A DNA stretch of 64,000 nucleotides from Peromyscus leucopus (Eukaryota > Chordata > Mammalia > Rodentia > Cricetidae): positions 42,205,642 to 42,269,641 of the forward strand of contig NC_051072.1 of the NCBI RefSeq assembly GCF_004664715.2. The letters run 5' to 3'. Below the pieces are notes generated by a model that searched no databases, had not been told where the DNA came from, and worked only from the letters and a program-made list of their open reading frames with translations. A program made the translations under genes and the position numbers. Positions 1 to 12,160 of this stretch are shown in pieces; position 1 is the stretch's first letter, and each line of letters begins with the position of its first letter.

Positions 1-1120
1 CCCTGGAGTCTGGAGGGTATGAGGAGAGTGAGGCCCAAATGTTCATTCTCCTGACTCTTTCTGCCTGCAATATTTAGTATTTGCAATGTAGTTCTCTATG
101 ACAGATCTTGGTTTTCTTTAGGGCACTTCTATAGTTATTTTGTTTATTCATTGCTTAATTGTCTAGCACATTAAAAGCAATTCCTATAATTTCTCCATGC
201 TGTTATATGACTTGGGTCCTAGCTGGTGTTCCATGAGTAATTGTTGCACAGATGCATGAAATGTGTGGATTCATTGTTCACATAGTTCATGGGCTTGGTC
301 AGTACCCTCCATCCTTAATCTCATTGAAACTCTCAACTTTCTGTGATCTCTGCACCTGGAATGTAAGCTTTCAGAGGGAAGATTTACTTTGCTTTCTTCC
401 TCCCTGTCCCCTCCCTGCTCCTTTCCTCCCTTCTTTTTGAAACAGGACATCATTATGTACCTGAGAGTGGTCTGTAACTAACTGTGCAGACTCTGTAGCA
501 AATTGTCACCCTCTCTGCCTCTGATTTCATCTTCCTTTCAGGGATTAAACTGTGCTGACAAGCCTTTAAGAGAGAAAAGATATGCAGAGGAAAGTGCTAC
601 CCACTCTTTTCAATTTGTATGCAAATAAATAGAATATTTTATTTATCTGATTTTTGAATAGGCTAATGACATTTTCAGCTAACCTTGGAGTCCCCAGATT
701 TAAGGGGTCCAATAAACAATGAGTTTTCAAGAAGAAAACTGCACTTGAATACTCAAATTTCAATAATCCCATATAAGTGGAAAATGGCAATGTGGAGAAC
801 ATTTTGTTTGCTATACAGCATTGTAATTTGACAAAAATAATTTCTGTGTTATTTGATTGAAAATTCAAGAGGTTATAGCCAGTCTCTTGGGATAGTATTG
901 AAAAACTAAGCATGAGATTTGTGGCTAATCTAAAATTAGAGGCAGTGGATGCTCTCATTTTCAAGGTTGAGTTGCTACTTTAATATATGAATTCTTAATG
1001 GCAATGAAGACCTATCCCTGTAAGTTTTGCTTCAAGTGACAGGATTGGCATGGAAATTATTTACCATGAAGTGATGTAAACTCTCCTTGGAAAAAAACCC
1101 ATGTACCTTGCGACCATTTC
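1..1120. other. Unassigned AT-rich unique sequence
   Basis: No repeat or gene is recognised with confidence. An antisense frame of 132 codons (566-964) shows no domain, signal peptide or low-complexity pattern and looks like chance. Around 355-400 there is a short resemblance to the AATGTAAGCT block of mammalian L2/MIR-type repeats, too short to call. Confidence 0.5.
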
Positions 1121-1545
1121 TTTCTTTTTTTTTTTTTTCCCCAAAGGACATTTATATTTCCTCAGAAAGACAGAACAATGTATACACTCATTTATTGTCC
1201 AGGAGTTCGGATCCATGGGAGGCGTCAGGTTGCGGGAAATTTACACACGGCAGTTACATGCTATAGCAAAGAGGTGTTGGCAGGGAGTCAGGAGACCTGG
1301 TTCCCTCCTGGGCACTTGCCTCGGGCCACCAAGACAGCACCTTCCACCAGGACTTTAGTACCAGAGCTGGCAGCAGAGTTTGAGGACTGAGTGAACAGTA
1401 AATCTCTGGTGATGAGCTAGGTAAAAGTAGATTAAAAAAAATCTTCTGGCCAGACCCAAAACCCTGGGAGGACCAAATTTAATTTTTAAAAAAGGGGCGG
1501 GGGAATGGAAGAATCCCCGAGTCCTTGATAGGGAATTTCTTGATA
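1121..1545. other. Unassigned stretch after a T-run
   Basis: A T-rich run at about 1122-1139 is followed by a somewhat GC-richer segment with two short overlapping open frames. 'GTCAGGAGACCTGGTTCC' near 1287-1304 resembles the start of a MIR core, but the rest of the MIR pattern is not visible. There is no other assignment. Confidence 0.35.
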
Positions 1546-1554
1546 GCGACCATT

Positions 1555-1935
1555 TCTTGAGGGTCTATACTGTGGCAGGCTCAGGGGAGTATATTAGTGA
1601 GCAAGACAAAGTTGCTTCCTGTGTAATTGGCATTCAAGTGGAGGAGGCAGGAAAATATTTGTATATTGATGGCAGGCAGTCAATTATTTGTGCTATAAAA
1701 ATAAAATATGCAAACAAATGGAGAGTATATATTGGGTAGGGGTTAGGGAAGGTTTCTCTGAGGAGACATCATTTAAGCAGAGACCTGCATGAAGAAGAGC
1801 TATGCTACACAGGGCAAGAACATCCCAGGCGAGGTGACTAGTCAGGAGCAGAGGCAGAAATGAGAGTTTCGTGGCTGTCAGTTTTATGAAAACTCTGAGT
1901 CCATCTGCCAGTGTGGGTAGCATAATCGCTCTGCT
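1555..1935 (+). repeat. Ancient L2/MIR3-like mammalian repeat relic
   Basis: The order of blocks (mean-length 'actgtggcaggctcagggg', 'gtgagcaagacaaagttgc', 'gggaaggtttctctgagga', 'agcagagacctgcatgaag', 'caagaacatcccaggcgag') follows a well-known old mammalian interspersed repeat remembered from L2/MIR3-type annotation. Related relics occur at 22256-22500 and 53365-53465. The exact family is not resolved. Confidence 0.42.
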
Positions 1936-2617
1936 ATAGATCACTGCTTCTACCATAGAAGCAACTGGATTATTGGTGCCTTGTTAGAGGACAAGTAGTT
2001 GCAGACAGGCTGCAATGGGTCATGATTCTTCTTCTAATGTGATGTTCTGGACTCAAATAATGGGATCCTTGGTACCCCCATTCATTCAGCATCAGTTTCT
2101 GATGGTGCTTCTCCCAGATGTTTCTAATATGCGCCCATCTGTTCCAGGCTTACAATTAGCATATTTCTAGGTCCTCAACAATCCTTCTCTAAATCACCTG
2201 GGTTGTGAGGAAGGTAACTCTCATTTCCTAGTTTGTCTTCTGGAGTTATAAGAAACAAGCCTGTGGGTTCTTTTCCTTTTTAAAAATATGGCAGTGTTCA
2301 ATTACTTGAAAATAGCTCTTGTATCATCCCTTCTAGCATCCCCCCCGCCCCAGGTTGAATCTCCCGGTTCCAACAACAGTTCATCTAGGAGACAGTTCCC
2401 ATAACACTTCCTTCTTTATTGTGCTTTTCTCTTTGACTTTGTTAAAAATCCTTCATAGTCTGATTTCTCAAACTAGGTATATGTTCTAGCTATGCTCTGC
2501 TGAACTCTGAGGATGAAATGACCATAAACTTCCACGATCTAAATGTACTCCCTTGATCTGAAAACTGTACTTTTGATTGAGGAAGCTCCAAATTGTATCA
2601 TTTTATTTAGCATCACC
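1936..2617. other. Unassigned unique sequence
   Basis: Only a C-run at 2340-2347 stands out. No gene, RNA or interspersed repeat was recognised. Confidence 0.5.
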
Positions 2618-3055
2618 TGTGGTTTGCATATGAACTATTCCCCCCATTTTCCAAAAACTTGTTTGCTGAAGGCTTCACCCTTAGTTGGTGCCATCATTTA
2701 GAGGTAATTAGATCATGAGCATGCTAGCTTTATCAATTTACCCACTAGTAAATTTGTACTGTGTAGGGCATTAGGAGGCAGGGCCTGGCTGAAAGAAGCA
2801 GGCCACTGTGCCTTTGAAGAGGGTATCTTGTCTTTGATTCTATCAACCCCACTGCTTCCTTCTCTGACTGCTGTGAGGTGAGTATCTTTCCTGCTATGCC
2901 CTTCCACTATGATGTTTCTGCATTGCCATGGGCCTGAAAGCATCAGAGAAACTCACACATAGAAACCTCCAAAACCATGAGCAAAATTAAATATTTCTTT
3001 CTTTACGTTGATTGTGCAAGTGTTTTGTGGAAGAGGCAAAGTTTGACTTATGAAG
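2618..3055 (+). mobile_element. MaLR-type solo LTR (MT/ORR1-like), degraded
   Basis: It starts TGTGGTTTGCATATGAAC and runs through the usual MaLR LTR landmarks: a 'taggaggcagggcctggctg' block, 'ctatgcccttccactatgat', 'aaaaccatgagcaaaattaa' with the polyadenylation-like AAATATT/AATTAAA region, then an AT-rich 3' end. These mark a rodent ERVL-MaLR LTR in sense orientation. Divergence is high and a target duplication was not found. No internal viral region is present. Confidence 0.65.
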
Positions 3056-3640
3056 CATTTGTATTCTACTATTTGTATGTGGCTTGTAAGCAGATAAGTC
3101 CCAACCTTATTCAAGAGTAAGATGGATGTCAATATCAGGTGGTGCCTGCTGTATATCTTTAGGCAGATGATATTTAATTGTTCAGAATCAGAGTTTTCTT
3201 AATTATAAAATTATGTAGTTAATCAATTATTTCTTACATAATTATGATTATTACAAAAGTGTAAGGCTTTTCATGGAGGATGAGTGGAGGGGTGGATTAA
3301 CCAAAACTAAAGGTGCATGAAAAAGCATGAAAACACACTATATTGTATGCTAAGTACAAACATAGCTTTTTAAAAATAGGTACCCAGCATGAATGGACAA
3401 TGATTCTCCCAGAAGACACTGGTAATGAAATGAAATTCTCAGTGCCTGGTGTGGCAATGTCTACTTAAGGCATTGATCAGGGAGGTCTCAGAGTCTCCAG
3501 AACAACACAGACTATTGCTATTGCTAGTGGTTGCACACCATAACAAGATGTTAAAACCTCGTTGTTGAAAAAAAAAAAAACAACACACTTTGGTTACAGG
3601 AGATAGAGAAATCAAATTGGAGTTGACCTGCTGGAAACTT
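3056..3640. other. Unassigned AT-rich sequence
   Basis: There is an A-run at about 3568-3580. The antisense 99-codon frame across it is broken up by low complexity and looks like chance. No repeat was named. Confidence 0.45.
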
Positions 3641-3881
3641 CTTCCATGATGCCTAACTTTCATAGTGTCAGAAGATGCTGTGCAGGCTGCTGGGGGAGAA
3701 AAGTTGTCAGTACACTTACCCAGCAGGGGACCTAGCAATGCAGGTGAGATGTGTCTATGAGTGCAACGATGCTATGGTTGCTATGCTAGTCAACTGTTTA
3801 GTTCTTGTATTTAAGACCTGTGCCATAGGAGGGGATTTATGCTTATGCTCAGTACTGCAAAGCTGGTTTAAAAGCTCATAG

Positions 3882-3930
<49 letters not shown>

Positions 3931-4606
3931 GCTAAACAGCCATGCTTCCAAACTGCCTTCTAAACATTATGTTTGTAGCTGCAGGTTAGTGTTGTTCTCA
4001 ATCTTGGTCAGTGAAGCTTCTTATTGTAGTGGGCAGCAGTCAGTGCAGAGACACATAACTAAAGTGCTAAGAATACGTTGAGTGCTTGGCCCTAACTGAA
4101 ACATCTATATTAGCCCCCTCCTCTCCAGGCTTAGAAAGCTTTATGGAAGAAGGGGCAGAAAGAAAGTAGGAGCTGAAGGATAGAGAAGAATGCTAAAAAG
4201 TTCTGTCTTCCTGACATGATATGGTCACTGGCCTCAGGAACTCACAACAGCTGGGGTTACCCCCACAATACCTGCACAAGATCAAGCCAGCAAAGAATTC
4301 CAGCATGGGTGGGGAGAGGTTCATGAGACTCTGACCCTAGCTGAAGCACTCTTGGCGAATGATGGTTGCTGGGTTATGGGAAGTCATGTTTCTTAAGGAT
4401 GTGATCACTTATAGGCTGCCCATGCTCACAGTGGCATCACTAATTAGACCCAGTGAGTTACTAAGAAAAAATAAAAGAGTACACAAAGATGGGAGGGGCA
4501 TGTGTTGGGTATTCAAGAGAAGTTGGGGGAAGTTGGAGGTGGATATGGCCAAAACACATTGTATGTTTGTATGAAATTATCAAAGAATAAATAAAATGTC
4601 TTACAA
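3641..4606 (+). mobile_element. L1 3' UTR fragment (Lx-like), sense
   Basis: This segment follows the 3' UTR of older rodent L1: 'aggctgctgggggagaaaag', then a 'cctgcacaagatcaagccag' block at about 4271-4290, 'ttccagcatgggtggggaga', 'gatggttgctgggttatggg', and the terminal 'acattgtatg...atgaaattatcaaagaataaa' region with AATAAA at about 4587-4596. It is 5'-truncated and carries a (TG)n tract inside. The same 3' UTR type recurs in sense at 16664-17312 and 21301-21570, and antisense at 18991-19915, 35339-37990 and 48541-49770. Confidence 0.65.
3885..3927 (+). repeat. (TG)n microsatellite
   Basis: An uninterrupted TG tract of about 21 units lies inside the L1 3' UTR fragment. Confidence 0.97.
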
Positions 4607-5136
4607 AGTGTGAGGCTTTCAGGAGGAATTTAGAATTGTTACTACTTTTCTAACTCCACCACAATCCATTTTTTTAGGGCCCAACTCCACTACCAGTTGA
4701 TCACTGTATGAAAAGAAAGCTGAAAGTCACCCACCCTTTAGCAGTTATGCACACATTGCCCCATATGCCATGTAGATGATAGACCTGGTGCATAGAAGGC
4801 CTCTAATAAATTCAGAATTGATTTTATGTCATTTTATGTCATTTTTTTTCAGAGACAAGCAGGGAGAGTAAGGTACCTGCAGGTTGGATGGTGAGACCTA
4901 CTTGTGGAGTTGACTTTAATTCTCATTGTCACAGTTATGAAGTGTTAGTGAGATGATACAGTGGATGTGATAAGTAAATTATAAATTAGAGCATTGTCAT
5001 ATGCATGACTGTATTTCAGTCTGGCTACCAGAGAGTCACTCAGTGCCTTGGGATGGATGGTTTGTTAAATGACACATAAGGAAGTTGAAAGAATTAATTT
5101 TCCTTTCCAAAGAGCAGCTAAATCACACACATTCAT

Positions 5137-5140
<4 letters not shown>
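4607..5140. other. Unassigned unique sequence
   Basis: No feature is supported. A small direct repeat of 'ATTTTATGTC' occurs at about 4823-4842. 'aggcctctaataaattcaga' (4798-4817) is reminiscent of the end of L2/MIR3 repeats but is too short to call. Confidence 0.45.
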
Positions 5141-5197
<57 letters not shown>

Positions 5198-5208
5198 TCT
5201 CTCTTTCT
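5141..5208 (+). repeat. (CT)n microsatellite
   Basis: There are about 26 pure CT units (5141-5192), followed by an interrupted CT-rich tail to about 5208. Confidence 0.97.
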
Positions 5209-5623
5209 ATTTAGGCTAAATATTTTGTTCAGAGCTTTGGATCCCTTAAAATAATAATATAATCAACTCTTATTTCCTTATTTAGAGCAGTAATACCCAG
5301 AGAAGAAATTTAATATTCAGAATGGATATTATTACCTGTGGAAAAGTTTCTATACAGGTAGAAGCTTGCCAACCTGGAGTCTAAGAAATCACAGATGATG
5401 AATACAGCATTGGAAACATCTGGATTCACACTGAATCTTGTCAAACACACAGCGTCTGGTAAACCTGCTTTTTTTTTTTTTTTTTAAATCGTCAAGAGCT
5501 GCAAATTTGGCTGCCAATGCAAATTTTAATATTGGTTCCTTCGAAGACTTACTACTTGGTGGGATGCAGTTGTTAACATGAGGTACAAAGTTCTTCCCCT
5601 CAGAGTGAGGGACTCACGTTTGC

Positions 5624-5812
5624 TTGCCCATCTGTCGTGTCCGTCGTCTCCCCCACCCCCGGCAGGGAGAGAGACAGTGTTTCTCTGTGTTGTTTTGGTG
5701 CCTGTCCTGGACCTCACTTTGTAGACCAGGCTGGCCTTGAACTCACAGAAATCTTCCTCCCGAGTGCTGGGATTAAAGGCGTGTGCCACCACTGCCCGGC
5801 TTGCCCATCTGT
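5624..5812 (-). mobile_element. B1 SINE, antisense, with target duplication
   Basis: On the minus strand this reads as a B1: GCCGGGCAGTGGTGGCACAC at 5800 downward, then the 'aatcccagcactcgggagga' and 'gttcaaggccagcctggtct' blocks. It is flanked by the direct repeat TTGCCCATCTGT at 5624-5635 and 5801-5812, so the insertion is well defined. The tail side (5636-5665) is C-rich instead of T-rich on the plus strand, which is odd for a B1 tail. A T-run at 5469-5485 lies outside the element. Confidence 0.93.
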
Positions 5813-6283
5813 TTTTGTGTATTTGTGTTGTATCTATGTTGGACCATGCAGGGCCATTTGGCTCATTAAGTTACATAAAAATTTGTGGATATTTACACTC
5901 TTCTCTGACCTGGCTACTTTCACTACAAAGGAATATTAGGCCCTAACTTATAAAACTGTCCAGCTAACATAACTAAGTGTAGAGAAGTACACTGATTTAA
6001 AGGTGTATGGGTGATCAGAAGAGGGGAAATAATACAGCATACAGCCTGCACAGTTAGGGAAATGTCAGCCTTGGGAGACTTTCGGTGACCATATATGAAT
6101 GGCATTTCCCTGAGATTCAAGGAGGTGAGTGATGCAAATTATACTTGCTCTGCTACACATCCAGACCCATGAATTTCAGAATCCTGGGAAATGCACATCC
6201 ATTCAGTCACCTCAGTGTTTTGTCCACTTGCCCCAAAAGCCTCCGAGGTCTGAAAAGTGTCATCATCAGAAAGTCCAACTTCA
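5813..6283. other. Unassigned sequence between two B1 elements
   Basis: Nothing was recognised apart from the flanking SINEs. Confidence 0.5.
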
Positions 6284-6446
6284 GCTGGGCAGTGGTGGCG
6301 CATACCTTTAGTCCTGGCATTCAAGAGGCAGAGGCAGGTGAATCTCTGTGAGTTCAAGGCCAGCCTGGTCTACAAAGTGAGTTCCAGGATAGTCAGGCAT
6401 ACACAGAGAAACTCTGTCTCAAAAAACTAAAATTAAAAAAATAAAT
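6284..6446 (+). mobile_element. B1 SINE, sense
   Basis: It opens GCTGGGCAGTGGTGGCGCAT and continues with 'gaggcagaggcaggtgaatc', 'ttcaaggccagcctggtcta' and 'cacagagaaactctgtctca', then an A-rich tail to about 6446. It lacks the GCAAAG-containing segment of the younger B1 copies in the window, so it is of an older or Mus-like type. Confidence 0.92.
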
Positions 6447-8650
6447 TCCAGTTTTTGCATTTCCTTTTTTTTTCTTTAAGTTATAACTGGTCTTTAGTCT
6501 AATCTGGCATCAAGTAAGACATGGGCTCTATAAGGAGTTTCCGCTGGACCCAGAGATCCAGAGAACATTGTAGGAATCACATACTTTGATCATTAAACTG
6601 TGCCCATGGTCTAAGGACTAAAGTTAATGTTGTTATTTATTATTTTTTCCAGAATAAAACTACCTCAGGTATTTTTGGTAGAAATCATTGATTTAAGCAA
6701 GCCAAGATTGCTTATAAGAGTGATCCTCCTCATCTCAGTGAGGATGTGTTATGAATTATATCAACACCCCAGTGCACCCTGGCCGTCTCTTCTGTTGGAG
6801 TCTTCTCATCTTTCTGTTTAGGAATGTCTCAGCTCCTGGGCCATCCTACCTGTAAGGAAGCAACGTGGTAGAGCTAACCAGCTTGCCTTGGCTGTTTATA
6901 TCTCTCTGATGTTTCCAAATCCTTTCTTGTCTACTCCATCTTGGCTTCCTCTTGGTGAATAACTATTTAAAATTTAACCAAAAATGATGTGCAAGCTTCA
7001 AATTTATGTCTGTTGGTTTAGATACAATAGTTTCTACAAGAAAAAAATTGGGAGATGAAGAGAGAGCAAGATCCCCTAAAGGGTGGGAAGAGAAGGTGAG
7101 CCAAATTGAAGGAGCAGGGCTGAGTTTTCAAATCACGGCTCTGGTACACCTCTGTTGTGGTCTTTGGAGCTGGCCTCATCTGGAAGTCAGACGCCGTCTC
7201 TTTCAAACATGCCGGCAGCCCTTGACTCATTCTAAATTACAGGCATCCCTGATTTCTATGCCAAGAGAGACTTTCTCCAACGTGCTGTGGGGAGGCCAGA
7301 TGGCCTTGTCATTGCTAATCAGTGGCTCACAGAGTTCTCAAGAGCAGGCTGAGGACTCTAGCTCTAGCTAATTAACATAAGCACAGAGTCAGAGGCAAGA
7401 ATTAAGCAATCAACTCCTTTCTCTAATTCTTCTACATTTTGGAAGTGTTCCCGTGATTAGCTTGGTCTGAAAGGCCCTGAAATAGGGAAAAAAGTATCAC
7501 TGGGTTAAGCAAAGGATTATCGAAATTTTCGGAAAACTCCCACATGAACATGGGGAAGAATTTAAATGAGATGCCTAATTAGGGCAACACAAATACAGCC
7601 AGAGTTAAATTCTTAGTACTTTTCTGTCAGGGATATTTACTTCTCTTGATGGAATTTTTATGAAGTTTTAAGAGTAGATGGAATCCAGTGGCCTCTGATG
7701 AAGCTTCATTTTAATATTTCATGCAACATTTGAGAAAAATGAAGGCTCTATCACCCAAGCAGAACCGTTAAATTATGTAGAAAACATGTTTCTACAGTTG
7801 TGAAATAGAGTGTATAATATATAAGTTTCACTTTTTCCTTTAGTTTTTTTTGTGCTTATTATTTCTGTATTCATAGCATCTAATAGGGTGACTAACACAC
7901 AGTGAATATGTCAGAATACTTGCTGGAGAAAATGGATACATAGCAAACACAGAGCAAGGCTTTCTGTGGTGCGCAAGCTGTTGTGTGCTTGCTACACGGG
8001 AGCCATAGAGCTGTTGGCTAATTTGTTTGCCAAATAGTCATAGATTTCCAACTACAGGCCTAGGTTCTAGAGACTCAGCAGTAAATGAAACAAGGAGAAA
8101 TACTGTTTCTCTGATAGCTAATATTCTACTATTTTAAGTCAGTATGACCCTTCTAAAATGGTAGCAATATGGTAGGTTAAATAAAACAATCCCAAACCAA
8201 GTGTTTTTTTGTGCTCAACTTGAACATATGCATTTTTTGATTCTTTGATATAGTTCCATTATCCTACTGTATAGACTGTGTCAATTCAGTTTACAAGGGA
8301 CTCCCATTTCCCATGCCTACCAGGCAGTAAGCCAACAGTTAGAGAACAGTGAGCATCATAGATCTGTCTCCACATGATTTCTAGCCTCTGCTGACCTGGA
8401 AAGAGTTGGTAACAAAAACTAGATTTTCCATTTCCAAAGCTCTCTCATATGTGCATTTTTAAATTAACCATTGTTTTGTGAAAATTCTTTTCCTGTAGCC
8501 TTTGTCTATTGATCAGCTTTCTGATGAAATTCCCCCATGGCCTTTTCTCAAGAGATGTAATCATTGGTTAGTTCTGAACAATATGGCAGATGCCAACATC
8601 TAGTAGACATTTGAAATGTTCCTAGCGGATCTGAAGACCTGTGCTTGTAA
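6447..8650. other. Unique sequence, possible conserved noncoding block near 7370-7640
   Basis: No interspersed repeat was recognised over 2.2 kb, which is unusual for this window. A 121-codon frame at 7006-7371 shows no recognisable domain. Around 7370-7640 there are several homeodomain-type ATTA/TAAT cores ('ctagctaattaacataagc', 'gcctaattagggcaac') in repeat-free sequence. That is compatible with regulatory DNA but is not evidence on its own. Confidence 0.35.
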
Positions 8651-8735
8651 GGTTGGGCATGAGTCTCCGTGGTAGAATACCTGCATAGCATATGTGAATG
8701 ATGAGTTTGGTGCCCAGCATCAACCAACCAACTAC
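8651..8735 (+). mobile_element. ID-type SINE, degraded
   Basis: 'ggttgggcatgagtctccgt' followed by 'ggtagaatacctgcatagca' and 'gtttggtgcccagcatcaac' matches the tRNA-Ala-derived ID SINE body (gctgggNatNtagctcagtg pattern, RNA polymerase III A and B box regions) at high divergence, with an A/C-rich tail. Confidence 0.6.
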
Positions 8736-9282
8736 CCACCCAGACAGCAAACACATGGATGAACAAGAACATGAAATCTGTGCTCTCCAGTAGTGTCTCA
8801 AGCAGTGGCTTCAGCTATGGCTGCCAAGTAGATGAGGAAGGAAGTTTGCTGTCTGCAAGTGTTTATGAGTCTTCCATGGTGGGAGCTGCTAGGCTGGGTG
8901 ACATTGTGGCATTGATCTCTCTGCTTCAATAAGTATAATCATCTACTCATTCATGCATGCTGTCAAATATAACATTATTTTATCTGGAAGCCATGAATCT
9001 CTTTTTTTTCATTATTAGTTTATGGAAACTACATATAGATCAAGTATTTCCAATGATAATTTGGTGTCCAAATTGAAGTGTACTGTTATTGTAAGATATA
9101 TACCAGAATTTGAAACACTAACAAAAAAAGTAAAATATTCCAGAAGTAAATAATATAATAATAAAAAATACTAATTACATGCTAAATAGAGAATATTTAT
9201 TATTATTATTATTAAATATTTTATTTAAGCTGTATTAGCTTAAATAAAACATGTTATTGATATTGTTTTGTTTTAACTTAAA
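8736..9282. other. Unassigned AT-rich sequence with a short (TTA)n
   Basis: It includes a short (TTA)n tract at about 9196-9214 and very AT-rich DNA from 9000 to 9280. No gene or named repeat. Confidence 0.5.
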
Positions 9283-9449
9283 ATTTTTAACATTTATTTG
9301 TATCATGCTCATGTGTCATGGTGCATGTTTTGAAAGTCAGAGGATAGCGTGTTCATTTTCTTCTTATCACATAGCCTCCAGGAATCAAACTTAGTTCCTC
9401 AGGCTTGGAAGCAAGTGTCTTCCCCCACTGAGCCACCTCACTGACCCTT
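9283..9449 (-). mobile_element. B2/B3-superfamily SINE, antisense
   Basis: On the minus strand it begins GGGTCAGTGAGGTGGCTCAG, which is the tRNA-derived head of the B2/B3 group. It continues through 'gcttccaagcctgaggaact' and ends with the 'cctctgactttcaaaacatg' block typical of the B3A-like type. The subfamily is uncertain. Confidence 0.8.
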
Positions 9450-10702
9450 TTAAGTTGGTCTCTAAGGGTAGTTAAAACTGTGTGCAGCATGCATGAGAGT
9501 TCTGCTAGATAATAGTCTAAACCAATGTCAACTCCCTCCTTAACTACTATCTAGACCATATTTTTCTCACTCCAAAGTAATTACCCGTAGGATATGAGTC
9601 TTTACCCTAGAGCGCCACAGGAGTGTTCTGTACGTTTTAAGCCTTCGCTGAGAATTTAACATTGTCAAACTTCTATCGAGATCTTTTTTAGTCTTACTAG
9701 TTAAAGAATTCTACCTACCCCTTCCTTCTTCTCCTATTTCCCCTCTTCACGTATCTGCTGACCTACCTAATTTCTCATGATTTAGATATTAAATTATTAA
9801 ATATTACATTCTCACATTGTTTCTACTGCCTAACCTCGACAGCGCTTCCTCCTGTTTATTATAGACTTCTCCTTTGAAATATCCCCTGCTGTTTGACAAA
9901 GGTCTTGTTCACTTTATATTAATGTGATATTGAATAATGATTAATGTTTCCATGAATGACTAGAATAATTAAGATGCCAACTAAAACACATTAATTTCTT
10001 CCTTATACATTCATTCTAAATTACTGTATTCTCAGCTGAATTTTTCTTCCATGTTCAGAAGTATGACTGTAATAAGCAAACCGAATGTGGGGAATAGATG
10101 TATGTCAAAAGCAGTATTGTCATCAGATGGATATTATAGTAGTATAATTAATAGGATTAAGCCAGTGAAGGGGGGAATTTTCTTCTGGGGACAGAAATGG
10201 AATAACCTGATCATATTGTATTGGAGTGCTGTCTGGGACGGGGTCAGGTATCTTACCACACAGACACAGTGTAATGTTACAACTGTATTGTCTACTATGG
10301 CCACTATTTAGTCATTGTGGTTAAATTAAAATTAATTATGGCTCAATAGTCATAACAGCAACTAACCAGTGGTACTGTATTGGATAAAACAGGTTAGAAC
10401 ACATCTTTCATTATAGGAATGATATTAGTCTTATATCTGGGGCTGGTTGGGGTTGAAGAACTGGGACAGGGAGTCATTGGCAAAGAGATGATGGCTGTAC
10501 TTATGAACTAGATGAAGGCACTGAGCAGTGATGTCATGGGAGCCAAGAGAGAGGACTCCACCTAGAATGACTTTCATTTCAATAGAGCGAATACCAAAAG
10601 AGGGGCCAATGAAAAAGACAAAGGCAATCTTTCTTCCTTTTTATTGTTTTAGATAAAATGTAAAGAAGAAATTGCAGTTAGGAATGAGCTAATTGGATGA
10701 GA
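9450..10702. other. Unassigned unique sequence
   Basis: An 86-codon frame at 10051-10311 has no recognisable domain. No repeat was named with confidence in this 1.25-kb stretch. Confidence 0.45.
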
Positions 10703-10912
10703 GCTTGCTGGGTGTGGTCTCCAGCACAGCACACATTGATATTATGGTACACCCAAAATCCCAGCACTTGGATTTGGGAGATCAAGTCAGGGATTCAGAA
10801 GTTCAAGACATTTACTACATAGTGAGTTGGAAGCCAGCCTGGGATATATGAGACCCTGTTTCAAACAAAACAAAACAAAACACAACACAACAAAACAAAA
10901 CAAAACAAAACA
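10703..10912 (+). mobile_element. B1/B4-like SINE plus (AAAAC)n tail
   Basis: 'gcttgctgggtgtggtctcc', 'aaaatcccagcacttggatt', 'acatagtgagttggaagcca' and 'gcctgggatatatgagaccc' mark an old 7SL-derived SINE (B1F/B4 style) in sense. Its tail has grown into an (AAAAC)n tract from about 10862 to 10912. Confidence 0.75.
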
Positions 10913-12160
10913 ATGCATTGTTTAATGAAGCTCTTTATAAAATAGTTATTGCAAAGAGGAATGATGAATATATTCAAATCATACTTTGTGAAAGACACAT
11001 TCTTATACAAATTGTGACTTTTCTGCTATCAAAGCAAAACAAACTATGCCAGTAGATGACTTCTGAAAAAAAAAATGCATGAGATGGTTAGGGGCTTTTT
11101 TTGGGGGGGGGTAACTTTATGGGAGTTTGGATTTGGAACTTTGGTAATTAGCATGTCCAGCAGAATTTCTTTCAAATGCAATTTGCCTTAAGCTTTTGGC
11201 AGGTGTAGTTTGACAGTCAATTTATTAATGATTTCAGAAACAAAGCTGGTGCAGATGCTGTGTGCCTGTGAGACAGGCACCGTTTTCTTCAGTAGCCAGA
11301 TGCAGGAGGCAGAATCCCAAGTTCTGTGGGGGTTTCAGAGCCCAATTTGAGTTCCTGTCTAGAGAGAGATGTTATGCTTCTGTGCAGATGGGATTTGGGG
11401 GATTTAAGTGTGTGGGGAAGAGCCCCAGTGTTTCCTTTAGATGTGTTCTCTTTAAACTCATGAATCGACTCACTGAGTTGTGTGAATAGTTGACTGAAGG
11501 TATAATTACCCTTTATTTAACTTGAAGCTCTCAGTTTGGGAGTCAATAATAATAATAATAAGGTAGGAACAAAGTAGTAAGCACAAAAAATAGTTTCTTA
11601 GAAGTTCCTTGACTTTTCAGTCTTGGGATAGGTCAAGTTTAAAAGAGGCTTGTGTCACAGAAAACCAGCAGGGTAAAAGGATAGATATTAAGAGCCCTTC
11701 AGTGAGCTACTCAATGTGAGCATTTAGCATTTTCAATTTAACTGTTAGTAAATTTTTAACTCATTTTCATTTGGTGTAGTTACTGCTGCACTCCTCTTCC
11801 TGAGAAGTCAGTTAAGGTTTTGATCTGCTCTTTGGATTACTCTACTCAGAAATAATAAAAATGCATTAAAAATGAGATCACTGCCCCCTTGCTTGTGACC
11901 AGTTGTTACCTCATGTCACCTCTTCCTGCTATTTCACAGTTCCTTCTCTTGCAGAGTCCCTGAGCATCTCTGGTCCTCACAGCATCCATCTGACCCCTTT
12001 GCTAGACTCAGCTGCTCCTGGCAGCATGGTGGGTCCTCATTCATTTCTGAGCTTTGTTATCTGCCAGAGATCTTGACTTATATTAGAGTCTCAATGATTT
12101 ATTCATTGGTTCCTTGCTTAATTCCACAAAATGTTTGAGGCAGACAATAAATGTGTGCTG
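10913..12160. other. Unassigned unique sequence
   Basis: It contains a G-run at 11102-11110 and short (AAT)n around 11547-11562. The 75-codon frame at 11262-11489 has no recognisable motif. Confidence 0.45.

Noticed and set aside
566..964. 132-codon antisense frame
   Set aside because: No domain, repeat or neighbouring exon evidence. Frames of this length are expected by chance in 64 kb of such DNA.
7006..7371. 121-codon sense frame in unique DNA
   Set aside because: No recognisable domain, and no splice-site, promoter or poly-A context was visible. Not reported as a gene.
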